Shown here: positions 6,763-14,390 of the stretch, in pieces
Numbering within the stretch: the stretch's first letter is position 1
Layout: each line of letters begins with the position of its first letter
Assembly (NCBI GenBank): GCA_030841765.1
Contig: JAUUSS010000028.1
Location: 1 to 22,882 of the forward strand
Origin: Collinsella aerofaciens
GTDB lineage: Bacteria; Actinomycetota; Coriobacteriia; Coriobacteriales; Coriobacteriaceae
Length of the DNA: 22,882 nt
Reading direction: 5' to 3'
Program-made: the position numbers and the translations under genes
The notes under the pieces: generated by a model
What the model was told of the DNA's origin: nothing
What the model saw: the letters and a program-made list of their open reading frames with translations, nothing else
Databases searched by the model: none

Positions 6763-9700
6763 GACGCTTACCTCCCTTCGCATTCGCCTTGCGACGAATG
6801 TGCATCCAGGCCGCAGCAGCGCAAAGCACCGCCGCGCCGGCAAGGTACGTCAGAGTGACGCCCGACATACCAGAAAGGGGCAAAGAGGTTGAGTAGGTGT
6901 TGGTGAAGGTGGGGATGGAGTCGGTGAACGTATGCTCAGTGTCGTCGGTCACCGAATTACCATTACGATCTTGAATCTGCTTGTAGGTTGCAGAGATGTC
7001 TATCTTGCCTTTAGAGTTATCAGCCGCCTTGACCGTAATTTGATAGACCGACTGGTCATACTCGTAGTTCGTGAACGGCGTCGTCGGCCGCTGTTCACGG
7101 ACGTAATAGGTGAAGGTCTTGCTTGCACCACGACCGGTAGGGTCAGATTCGAGCTTTTCGAGTTGATTGAGTTTGTACTCAATCTCGTCGAAGTCCAAGG
7201 TCTGGGACTTGGAGCCGTCAGCCTTGGTCGACTTATCGTTGACGATGCTCGTGAACTCCTTGTCGGTCGCGAGCTGAAGCGTAAACTTCTTCATCTCGCC
7301 ACCCTTGACAACCTTCGTAGCCGCCGGAGTCCAGGAACCCTTGGAGTCGTACGGCGTGTATGTGTTGGTGAAAGTCTTTGAGCTTGTTAGCGCGACGTTT
7401 GCAACGTCACCTTCGGGTATTGGATAAACCGTAGCAACAGACGTAGTACCATTAGCGGCGATTGTGGTGATTGCCACACTACTGACCGTATAGTACGTGT
7501 ACTCGATATCAAGCACCTTATGCGACTTTTTTTCATCCTTTACGACCTTAGGATCTATCTTGTAGATAGTCTCGTCGCAAGTCACGCCAGAAACGGGATT
7601 GTCACCGGGGTCTTCAACGAGGTAGTAGACGATCGAGTCATCGGAATAGACCTCGCCCAGATTAAAGGCAAAGTTGCCGCCGCCATCATTCGTGACCCCA
7701 TTGCCAACTTTTGTGCAGCCATTGAGTCGCAGCTTGTGATCGGCAAACGAGGGGTCCTGCTTGTTTGTACCCTGTTTGAGCAGCTGGAACTTGAACTCTC
7801 CGTCTTTAAGCGCACGACCCATTAGCGCCTTAGTGCCATTGAGCTTCATCTTGGGGTACACGCTCACCTGCATGGTGGAACCAGCGACAACGTCACCATT
7901 GGTCATGATTCCGCCACCGTGGACGTTGGATTTGTTGCCCGTAATGAAGAGCGTGGCATTATCACGGGCAAGCCCTTGATCACCATCGGAAGGATCTGCA
8001 TCGAGGCCAATCATGTACTTAGCCTGGGCGCCCTCGTACTTGCCGATGGTCGTAGGCGGCTGACCGTCGATCGTGCCCTTCCAGTTGGCAGCGCCGCCAC
8101 CAAGCATCTGACCAGTTACGGCAGCGATGTAGTCGCTATTATCTGACTTGCGAATCAGGAATAGATCCTTATGGCCGTTTTGCTTGAAGGTATCAGTGAT
8201 TTCGCCACCCTTAACGGTTGTGGGCTGATCTTCATTCTTACCATTAGTACCACCCGATAGGTGGGCGCCGTTTTCATCGCAGTTTCCGAAAATCGCAATA
8301 CCATTGGTATCGGTAATAGCCGTTTTGCCGGTCGGGCAGGCAGCGAAGCCACCGCCATAGCCCTCGGCCGAATTGTTAGTAATCAGCGCGTTGTAAATCT
8401 TAAGAGTCGCTGAATTAACGTTTTCATCACTGTTGCCGCCCTGGACGAACACGCCGCCACCGCCCCAGTCATTAGTGGTATTGGTCGTATTGTTGGTGAT
8501 ATAAGCGTGTGAACCATTCGCAACTTCAAACACACCAACGGTAGGCGCAGCAATGCGGATACCGCCACCCTCTGAGTTTTGCGCCACATTGCTGGCGATG
8601 GTTCCACCAGAGAACGTAAACGTGGAAAGAGCCTGCTTCCAAGCGCCAGCATAAATACCGCCACCGGCCTCGGCAGAATAGTTACCGGTGATGTAGCCAC
8701 CGTTAATCTTCAGGCTACCGCCATTAAAAGCAGCAATACCACCACCACCGTGGCAACCGCCGCCCTTGTGCACCCAATTAGTCGAATCGGTATCTTGGTA
8801 GAACTGATACTTGTTATTGGTGATGTAGCCGCTCGTAACGTTAACGGTTGATTCGAACGCACAGATACCTGCGCCGTAGCCAGACTGGCTACCAAACGTA
8901 CCGTTGCCGGAGATAATGCTGCCATCCACGTTGACCATTGAGCCCTTAGCGTACACGCCGCCGCCATTGGGAGCGTAGTTACCTGCGATAACGCCACCGG
9001 TTAGATTAAGGGTCGAAGCAGCACCCTTTTCATTAGACACCATAATGCCAGCGCCGGTGCCCGAGGTTCCCGTAGAGGCACCGCAAACGTAGCCACCGCT
9101 CATATTGACGGTAGAACCGTTCTCGGCGTAGACCAAGTTGGCAACTTTACAGCCCTGTCCTTGCGTCAGCACGCCACTTTCAAGATTGAACGTACCGCCC
9201 TTACCATTAGTGGCATAAAGATTGATGAGCTTCAATTGGTCGTTACCACTGCACGCCACGATGGCGCCGCCGATGGTAGCTTCGTGTTTATAAAGAGCCT
9301 CGGTAGTGCTAATGCCATCTGGATTTACGGACGATCCGGTTACATAGTAGGTGAGATTTGTAGGAATATTAGAAGTCTCATCAGGGGCCACAGAGGCAAG
9401 GTTGCCATTTTTGCTAGATGTGTTGTCGGAGCATACATATTTGTCGCCCGTTGGATCATCCACTTCAGCTTGCTGACTATCCATGACGGTTAACGTCGCG
9501 CCCCCCGTAATGTTGAACAGGGGCTGGCTCGAGCTCTCGTGTTTAATTTTGTGACCGTTTAGATCCAGCGTGATCTTGCTGCCGTCCTTGCCAAGCTGGA
9601 TTGTCCCGCCGGTATCGACATCATTCATAAGCTTGAAGCTAGCGACACCGCTTGCATTCTCCAACTTGTTTTTCAAATCGTCAGCGCTATTTATCTCGAC

Positions 9701-10105
9701 GGGCGCCGCTTCGGTTTGCCCACCTTCCGCAGCTGCCATAACGGCGCCGTCATCCGACGACTCGCCGTCTTCGACCTGCAACTCGCCCTCAGGCTGATCC
9801 TCAGACTGACCCTGCTCAACACCATTTGAAGAGTCGGCCTCGCCGCCGTCGACCTCGTCGCTATTCTGGTTTTCGGTATCCCCGTTGGTAGTGTTGTCTA
9901 CACCAGTAGACTCACTTGAGGAACCCCCCCCCATTACAGTTTCCTCGGTAGGAGCTGCCTGGGCATCATTGGCAATGGCCTGCGAGATCGGGGGCATGAC
10001 GAGCGACAGTACCAAGCTCAAGACAGAAGCTCCGCACAAAACACCCGCTACCACACGATGCGCTGCTTTATTACCTTGCTTAGCTTTATTTGAATTTGCT
10101 GTCAT
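6755..10105 (-). CDS. Large beta-helix pilus-tip adhesin with FctA-like domains and LPLSG anchor
   Basis: Surface protein of 1116 residues. Signal peptide about 1-45, then an acidic Ser/Asp/Glu/Gln-rich linker (52-132). A right-handed beta-helix region (about 150-700) follows, with repeated rungs of the type ITNNxAxxxGGGI (for example ITGNYSAEAGGGIYAG and ITNNSAEGYGGG). Two pilin isopeptide-linkage (FctA/Spy0128-like) domains come next, at about 750-927 (opening YPKMKLNG) and 928-1074. Each has a YYLVEDPGDNP- or YYVREQRP-type strand and ends in TFTNTY. The anchor is LPLSG (1075-1079), a helix and RRK. The ATG at 10105 has GGAGGAGG 5-6 bases upstream. As first gene of the operon it probably forms the pilus tip. 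Codon use is AT-richer than the following pilin. The ligand is unknown. Confidence 0.87.
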   Translation of the reverse strand: MTANSNKAKQGNKAAHRVVAGVLCGASVLSLVLSLVMPPISQAIANDAQAAPTEETVMGGGSSSESTGVDNTTNGDTENQNSDEVDGGEADSSNGVEQGQSEDQPEGELQVEDGESSDDGAVMAAAEGGQTEAAPVEINSADDLKNKLENASGVASFKLMNDVDTGGTIQLGKDGSKITLDLNGHKIKHESSSQPLFNITGGATLTVMDSQQAEVDDPTGDKYVCSDNTSSKNGNLASVAPDETSNIPTNLTYYVTGSSVNPDGISTTEALYKHEATIGGAIVACSGNDQLKLINLYATNGKGGTFNLESGVLTQGQGCKVANLVYAENGSTVNMSGGYVCGASTGTSGTGAGIMVSNEKGAASTLNLTGGVIAGNYAPNGGGVYAKGSMVNVDGSIISGNGTFGSQSGYGAGICAFESTVNVTSGYITNNKYQFYQDTDSTNWVHKGGGCHGGGGIAAFNGGSLKINGGYITGNYSAEAGGGIYAGAWKQALSTFTFSGGTIASNVAQNSEGGGIRIAAPTVGVFEVANGSHAYITNNTTNTTNDWGGGGVFVQGGNSDENVNSATLKIYNALITNNSAEGYGGGFAACPTGKTAITDTNGIAIFGNCDENGAHLSGGTNGKNEDQPTTVKGGEITDTFKQNGHKDLFLIRKSDNSDYIAAVTGQMLGGGAANWKGTIDGQPPTTIGKYEGAQAKYMIGLDADPSDGDQGLARDNATLFITGNKSNVHGGGIMTNGDVVAGSTMQVSVYPKMKLNGTKALMGRALKDGEFKFQLLKQGTNKQDPSFADHKLRLNGCTKVGNGVTNDGGGNFAFNLGEVYSDDSIVYYLVEDPGDNPVSGVTCDETIYKIDPKVVKDEKKSHKVLDIEYTYYTVSSVAITTIAANGTTSVATVYPIPEGDVANVALTSSKTFTNTYTPYDSKGSWTPAATKVVKGGEMKKFTLQLATDKEFTSIVNDKSTKADGSKSQTLDFDEIEYKLNQLEKLESDPTGRGASKTFTYYVREQRPTTPFTNYEYDQSVYQITVKAADNSKGKIDISATYKQIQDRNGNSVTDDTEHTFTDSIPTFTNTYSTSLPLSGMSGVTLTYLAGAAVLCAAAAWMHIRRKANAKGGKRRE
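9924..9932 (-). repeat. G9 homopolymer tract inside the adhesin reading frame
   Basis: Nine consecutive G on the coding strand (C on plus) span codons 58-61 (Met-Gly-Gly-Gly) of the adhesin, just past the signal peptide. Tracts like this slip during replication. In this copy the frame is open; loss or gain of one G would shift the frame close to the start of the protein. Confidence 0.9.
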
Positions 10106-10163
10106 CGATGCCTCCTCCCCAAGAGACCGCGATCCTGCTCTTTCGTTATCTAACCGGCACGCA

Positions 10164-10214
10164 GTCAATATTTATACGTGCCCTACATTGATAAGTTTAG
10201 CCATTGTTTAAACA
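10164..10214 (-). promoter_or_regulatory. Candidate promoter/operator of the pilus operon
   Basis: A TATAAA box on the minus strand (10176-10171) is preceded 17 bases upstream by TAACT-like sequence with only a partial -35 match (TAAACT). A perfect palindrome TGTTTAAACA (10205-10214) lies just upstream. This would give a leader of about 60 nt ahead of the adhesin. The palindrome is a plausible regulator site. Evidence is weak because the whole stretch is AT-rich. Confidence 0.35.
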
Positions 10215-10571
10215 TGTGGGGCGTCAATTTCTTGCAATTTTGCGTCGAACAATCTTTATTCTTGACAATTACTCAAAGTATGCATTGTTTTATTAAATTC
10301 TAATTTTTTAAAACCGCAGGTAGACCTGTTATCCATTTTAGGTAATTCATGCTTTGTTGTTATTTGTACAACATTTTATTTTAAGTAGCATATTCTGTGA
10401 GCGGTCGATTTGTAGCTGTAAACGGTAGAGCGTTTGCCTGCTCTGACAACCTGCCAGCTAGATGCCCTATTAGCAATGACCGACATATATCATGATGTTT
10501 ATACATCAACATTTAAGTTCGCGGGAAACTGCCTCGGCACAAATAGCGCCCCGCTCGCCAGTCTTAGAACA
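10215..10571. other. AT-rich gene-free spacer upstream of the pilus operon
   Basis: About 350 bp with no credible gene. It is strikingly AT-rich up to about 10390 for this GC-rich genome. It contains TGTTG-N9-CAACA near 10358-10376 and a TGATGT-TTAT-ACATCA palindrome (10493-10508). A plus-strand TTGACA near 10263 has no well-spaced -10 box. It probably holds regulatory sites for the pilus genes. Confidence 0.4.
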
Positions 10572-10608
10572 AACCACCACAAAGGTGCCTGCCCCCTTCG
10601 TGATGGTT
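10572..10608 (-). terminator. Family B palindrome acting as terminator of the HAD gene
   Basis: Fourteen-base arms (10572-10585 and 10595-10608; AACCACCACAAAGG against a version with two changes) enclose TGCCTGCCC. Read on the minus strand it follows the HAD stop codon by 11 bp and ends in TTTGTTCT, a fair terminator tail. It belongs to the same repeat family as the copies at 11534 and 11681. Confidence 0.6.
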
Positions 10609-10618
10609 GCACCCGGCG

Positions 10619-11440
10619 CTACAGCAGATGTTCCTCGATAAAGATCGCGATGCCGTCTTCGTCGTTGCTGGCGGTCACAAAGTCGGCGGCGGCACGGGTG
10701 GCATCGCTGCCATTTGCCATGGCCACGCCCGCGCCGGCGTCGGCCACCATGCAGGTGTCGTTATCGGCATCGCCAAACACGCAGATGTTCTGGAGCTCCA
10801 TGTCGTTGAGCTCCGCTACGCGCACAAGGCCGCGCGTCTTGGACACGCGCGGATCCATGAACTCGTAGAGGCGCTGCGTGGTTTGCAGGGCGGCAGCCTT
10901 AACGGTGTCGTCGGCAAACGTCGATGCGCGCTCGATGACCTGCGGCATCACCTCGGGCGCCATGGTAAACATCACCTTGGGCTGCGGTTCACGCAAGAAC
11001 TCGGCAAAATCGACCACCTTATAGGGCACGCCATCGACCTGCGACAAGTGCTCCACGCACGCATTGCTCTCGGGAACGTAAAACACGCCGTCTCGGGGGC
11101 AAACGGGCGTTGCCGGAAGGTCCGCCATGTGCTTGCAGATGCGCGCGATGGTTTCGCCCGGCAGCGGGTAGCTAAGCTCGTTGACGCCGTGCGCGCGGTC
11201 GATGACCTCGGCTCCGCCACAGCCCACCATCACGTCCACCAGACCGTCGATGCCCCAGAGCTCGTACATGGCCTCGGTCGCGTGGGCGTCGCGCCCGGTG
11301 CACAGGCCAAAGAGCACGCCGCGCTCGCGCAGGGCGCGGATCGCCGCCACGGTGCGCGGAGACACCGTGTGCTCGCTCGTGAGCAGCGTGCCGTCGATAT
11401 CGCAGAACACGGCTTTGATGTGGCTGAAGGTGGTGTCCAT
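10619..11440 (-). CDS. HAD-superfamily phosphatase, Cof/YbiV type
   Basis: Cytoplasmic Mg-dependent phosphatase of 273 residues. Motif I is VFCDIDGTLL with nucleophile Asp14 and acid/base Asp16. Motif II is in LCTGRD. The motif III Lys is in the SKTRGL stretch, and motif IV is VFGDADND (Asp224 and Asp228). The large cap between motifs II and III marks a Cof-type (IIB) member; such enzymes act on sugar phosphates or similar small phosphates, and the exact substrate cannot be read from sequence. I chose the ATG at 11440 because the conserved core starts nine residues later and AAAGG lies 5 bases upstream; the open frame further upstream runs through a palindromic repeat. It appears to be a single-gene unit ending in a family B hairpin. 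Confidence 0.88.
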   Translation of the reverse strand: MDTTFSHIKAVFCDIDGTLLTSEHTVSPRTVAAIRALRERGVLFGLCTGRDAHATEAMYELWGIDGLVDVMVGCGGAEVIDRAHGVNELSYPLPGETIARICKHMADLPATPVCPRDGVFYVPESNACVEHLSQVDGVPYKVVDFAEFLREPQPKVMFTMAPEVMPQVIERASTFADDTVKAAALQTTQRLYEFMDPRVSKTRGLVRVAELNDMELQNICVFGDADNDTCMVADAGAGVAMANGSDATRAAADFVTASNDEDGIAIFIEEHLL

Positions 11441-11533
11441 GGGGGCCTTTCTGGGTTGTGCAGCGATGCGGGGTGTATTCGTGAACGGCGTACATGGTAT
11501 ACCAAGGCGCGCACGGGGTGCTTGGGCGCAAAA

Positions 11534-11566
11534 CCACCACAAAGGTGCCTGTCCCCTTTGTGGTGG
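11534..11566. repeat. Family B palindrome, copy 2
   Basis: Perfect 12-bp arms CCACCACAAAGG (11534-11545) and CCTTTGTGGTGG (11555-11566) around TGCCTGTCC. On the minus strand the hairpin is followed by TTTTGCG. It lies upstream of the HAD start, where no minus-strand gene ends nearby. Confidence 0.85.
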
Positions 11567-11602
11567 CCGGACCCGAAGGGTGGCCTGGCCCGGGGCGCAA
11601 AG

Positions 11603-11659
11603 CATCACAACATTCGACGTTATTCGGCGAAATCGCGGTTTTCATCGAATGTTGTGATG
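11603..11659. repeat. Family A palindrome, copy 1 (inverted relative to copies 2 and 3)
   Basis: Fifteen-base perfect arms CATCACAACATTCGA (11603-11617) and its complement (11645-11659). Comparing the centre with the copies near 14393 and 15633 shows that this copy is in the opposite orientation: in its reverse complement the GATG, CGATTT and AACGTC blocks line up. It is followed on plus by TTTTT. Confidence 0.85.
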
Positions 11660-11675
11660 GTTTTTACTGCAAAGC

Positions 11676-11713
11676 AAAAACCATCACAAAGGTGCCCGGC
11701 CCCTTTGTGGTGG
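11676..11713. repeat. Family B palindrome, copy 3, joined to family A copy 1
   Basis: Arms CCATCACAAAGG (11681-11692) and CCTTTGTGGTGG (11702-11713) pair with one wobble. The left flank AAAAACCATC (11676-11685) also pairs with GATGGTTTTT (11656-11665) at the end of family A copy 1, so the two elements can form alternative hairpins. Confidence 0.8.
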
Positions 11714-11740
11714 AAGTGACGTTTGCCCAGATAAAACCTA

Positions 11741-11765
11741 CCAAAATAAACCTGTCCCTTTTTGG
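11741..11765. repeat. Small hairpin sharing the CCTGTCCC loop with family B
   Basis: CCAAAA (11741-11746) and TTTTGG (11760-11765) flank a loop containing CCTGTCCC, the same octamer found at the loop and right arm of family B copy 2. It may be a degenerate or related element. Confidence 0.4.
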
Positions 11766-11793
11766 CATGTTATGGCAGCGCAGCGAGCCGGTT

Positions 11794-11879
11794 CCAAGTG
11801 CCCCAGGTCGCCCCGAAAGAGGAGCGACGCGTACTTTGGTACGCGAGCGACGGCTTGAGGGGCGAGATGGGGTGCTTGG
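11794..11879. repeat. 86-bp composite palindrome after moaC-mobB
   Basis: Outer 21-base arms (11794-11814 and 11859-11879) match with about four differences. The centre is a perfect CGCGTAC-TTTG-GTACGCG hairpin (11828-11845) flanked by GCGACG-like sequence. It begins 14 bp beyond the moaC-mobB stop codon and could fold into one long stem. It has no T-run, so it is probably not a simple terminator. Confidence 0.75.
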
Positions 11880-11892
11880 GGCCGGCGCAGCG

Positions 11893-13200
11893 TCAAGCCT
11901 GAAGGTGGTCTTGGATGAGATCGCAGATGGCTCGGGCGTCGTTGATGTTGATAGCTCGGGTCGCAAAGCCGGCGTCGAAGGCCTGGCGCGCCAGGGCCTC
12001 GTTGCAGGCAAGGGCCAGCGTGTGACCGTCGACCAGGTCGAGCGAGCTCTTGCCGCGCAGGCGGTCGACGCCGGAGCGCGCGACCACGATGTTGTCGAAG
12101 CCCTCAGTCTTGTAGCCCTCGATGATCACCACGTCGACATCGTTGTAGCGCGACAGCAGCTCGCGCGCGGGCATCTCGTCCTCCTCGCGCGTGTCGGCGT
12201 ACTCCGCCCAGCGCGTGGCGCAGATAAGGCCCACGTGCTTGGATCCGGCCTGGTGATGGCGCCACGTATCCTTAGCGGGCACATCGATATCAAAGCCGTG
12301 ATGCCCATGATGCTTGAGCGAACCCACGCGCAGGCCGCGGCGGGTGAGCTCGGCGATAACCTTCTCAACGAGCGTGGTCTTGCCCGAGTTTTGGTAGCCG
12401 ATAAACGCGATCGCGGGGACGGCCGGGGCCGGAACGGCGGGCGCGACGGCGACGGGTGCGCCCGCGGGCGCGTTGCCCGCGGCCCCCACGGCCTCAACAG
12501 CAGCAACCTGACGCTCGGCACGATTCCACACGCCCGAGCGGCCGCCCTCCTTGTGCAACAGGCGCACGTCGACAATCTCCATGCCGCGATCGACGGCTTT
12601 GCACATGTCGTAGATCGTTAGGCACGCGGCACTCGCGCCGGTCAGGGCCTCCATCTCGATACCCGTCTTGCCCGTCACGCCGGCCGTAACCAGTACGTGA
12701 AAGCCAACCTGCCCGTCCGTGCGCGCCGGTGCCCAGCCCTCGGGCACGTCCTCGGCCGGCGTCCCCGCCGGAGCGATGGGCGCAATGTCGCACTTGCTCT
12801 TGGTAATGAGCAACGGATGGCACATGGGAATAATATCGCTCGTGCGCTTGATGGCCATGATGCCCGCGACGCGCGCGCAGGCGAGCACGTCGCCCTTTTT
12901 GGCGCGGTCCTGCAGCACCATGGCCTGCGTCTCGGGGTGCATGAGGATGGTACCCTCGGCGATGGCGATGCGATGGGTCTCGGCCTTGTCGGACACGTCG
13001 ACCATGCGTACCTCGCCCTTGGCGTCCACGTGCGTCAACTCGTCGCGACGGGCGTCACGGGCGGGCTCGGTGGCAGCGCTGGCAGTCGGCTGTGCGGACG
13101 CGTCGGCGTTGCCAGCATTCGCCGCAGCCGTGACTTTGTGGGCAGACATCGCGGCCCTGCGAGCGGCCTTGGTGGCATCGGCGTACCTGCTCTTGGCCAT
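11893..13200 (-). CDS. moaC-mobB: MoaC-MobB fusion, molybdenum cofactor biosynthesis
   Basis: Bifunctional protein of 435 residues. An Ala-rich N-terminal extension (1-50) precedes a MoaC domain (about 54-228) with THVDAKGEVRMVDVS, MCHPL (126-130), GKTGIEMEALTG (179-188 region) and catalytic IYDMCKA (Asp198 and Lys201). MoaC makes cyclic pyranopterin monophosphate from the MoaA product. An Ala/Pro-rich linker (229-264) leads to a MobB domain with P-loop GYQNSGKTT (268-276), LKHHGHHGFDID and VVIIEGYK. MobB is a GTP-binding adaptor that aids attachment of guanine nucleotide to molybdopterin. The ATG at 13200 has GGAGGA 7-8 bases upstream and lies 4 bp after the moaA stop, which itself falls within the ribosome site. 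Both halves keep their key residues, so both should be active. Confidence 0.92.
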   Translation of the reverse strand: MAKSRYADATKAARRAAMSAHKVTAAANAGNADASAQPTASAATEPARDARRDELTHVDAKGEVRMVDVSDKAETHRIAIAEGTILMHPETQAMVLQDRAKKGDVLACARVAGIMAIKRTSDIIPMCHPLLITKSKCDIAPIAPAGTPAEDVPEGWAPARTDGQVGFHVLVTAGVTGKTGIEMEALTGASAACLTIYDMCKAVDRGMEIVDVRLLHKEGGRSGVWNRAERQVAAVEAVGAAGNAPAGAPVAVAPAVPAPAVPAIAFIGYQNSGKTTLVEKVIAELTRRGLRVGSLKHHGHHGFDIDVPAKDTWRHHQAGSKHVGLICATRWAEYADTREEDEMPARELLSRYNDVDVVIIEGYKTEGFDNIVVARSGVDRLRGKSSLDLVDGHTLALACNEALARQAFDAGFATRAININDARAICDLIQDHLQA

Positions 13201-13204
13201 ATGA

Positions 13205-14260
13205 TCATCCTCCGATTTGGGACATAAATCGTTGCGTGCCCTCAATTATCGCGTGTTCCTGCGGTTTGTGGGCCACGGCATCGCGCCAAATCGAAAGTAC
13301 CTGCATATCATCACCACGGCGCAGCGCCTCACGCACCGAATACTCGGCATCGCTGAACAGGCACGGACGCACGTTGCCATCGGCCGTCAGGCGCAGACGG
13401 TTGCAGTTCGCGCAAAAATGATTGGACATGGCGCTGATAAAGCCGACCGTTCCCGCCGCGCCCGGAAAGTGCCAATAGCGCGCAGGACCCGCACCAGCAG
13501 GAGCGTCGTTGATGTCGAGCGGCTCGAGCTCGTCCAGGCCCACCGCGGCGGCCCCGGCATTGATGCGCGCCCGCAACTCGTCGCTCGGCACGGTATCGCT
13601 CGCGTCCCACAGCTCGGGATTGAGCGCGGGCGCATGCGGGTCCACAGCGCAATGCGAGCTCGTGCGTTCGTCGCCGATGGGCATATATTCGATAAATCGC
13701 AGATGAATGGGGCGGTCGACGGTCAGCCGTGCGAGGGCCGCCACATCCTGGTTGAGCCGGCGCACCACAACGCAGTTGACCTTAACGGGCTCAAAGCCCC
13801 AAGCCAGCGCCGCATCGATGCCGGCCATGGTCTGCTCGAGCCGACCCAGGCGCGTGATCATTCCAAACAGCTCGGGGTCGAGCGTGTCGAGCGAGATGTT
13901 GACGCGGTTAAGCCCGGCATCTTTGAGCTGCGGCGCCAGCTTGGGCAGCAGGGCGCCGTTAGTGGTAAGCGAGATGTCCTCGATCTGCGGAATCGCGCGG
14001 ATGTCGCGAATGAGCGGAATAATACGGCGGCTGACCAGCGGCTCGCCGCCCGTCAGGCGCACGCGGCGAATGCCCTCCCCCGCCACCAAGCGCACAAAGC
14101 GGGCGATTTCCTCGGCGCTGAGCAGCTCGTCGTGCGCGCGGGGTGCCACGCCATCGGCCGGCATGCAGTAAATGCAGCGGAAATTGCACTTGTCGGTAAC
14201 GGCAATGCGCAGGTAGTTGATATCACGGCCAAAACCGTCATGTTGCACGAGCCCGTCCAC
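13205..14260 (-). CDS. moaA: GTP 3',8-cyclase, molybdenum cofactor biosynthesis
   Basis: Radical SAM enzyme of 351 residues that begins molybdopterin synthesis by converting GTP to 3',8-cyclo-GTP, the substrate of MoaC. It has the SAM-binding CNFRCIYC cluster motif (Cys25, Cys29, Cys32), LTGGEPL, and the C-terminal second iron-sulfur motif CANCNRLRLTADGNVRPC (Cys283, Cys286, Cys300). It ends in the conserved Gly-Gly that is needed for activity. I chose the GTG at 14260 because GGGGAGG lies 5 bases upstream and the homologous N-terminus starts within ten residues. It is the first gene of a tight two-gene operon with moaC-mobB. No molybdenum-cofactor riboswitch fold is evident in the short leader. 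Confidence 0.95.
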   Translation of the reverse strand: MDGLVQHDGFGRDINYLRIAVTDKCNFRCIYCMPADGVAPRAHDELLSAEEIARFVRLVAGEGIRRVRLTGGEPLVSRRIIPLIRDIRAIPQIEDISLTTNGALLPKLAPQLKDAGLNRVNISLDTLDPELFGMITRLGRLEQTMAGIDAALAWGFEPVKVNCVVVRRLNQDVAALARLTVDRPIHLRFIEYMPIGDERTSSHCAVDPHAPALNPELWDASDTVPSDELRARINAGAAAVGLDELEPLDINDAPAGAGPARYWHFPGAAGTVGFISAMSNHFCANCNRLRLTADGNVRPCLFSDAEYSVREALRRGDDMQVLSIWRDAVAHKPQEHAIIEGTQRFMSQIGG

Positions 14261-14300
14261 GCAGCCCTCCCCTCACGCAGCGTTTTATTCTTCGGAAAAC

Positions 14301-14306
14301 ATAATA
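14301..14306 (-). promoter_or_regulatory. Candidate -10 box of the moaA operon
   Basis: TATTAT on the minus strand, about 40 bases upstream of the moaA GTG, in an otherwise GC-rich leader. The -35 region is poor, suggesting an activated or weak promoter. Confidence 0.35.
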
Positions 14307-14390
14307 CCCCACGAGAGATTTGTGCCGACACCCGTACGACAGGACAGGTCGCTTCGAGCAAAACGGACTTTCCAAGCCCATCCTCAACAC

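Noticed and set aside
7527..7533. A7 run on the coding strand in the adhesin gene as a second slippage site
   Set aside because: Runs of seven A are common in AT-rich coding sequence and this one is far from the gene start; evidence for switching is too weak.
11441..11608. Longer N-terminus for the HAD phosphatase
   Set aside because: The extra residues are translated from a family B palindrome and are not like any HAD N-terminus.
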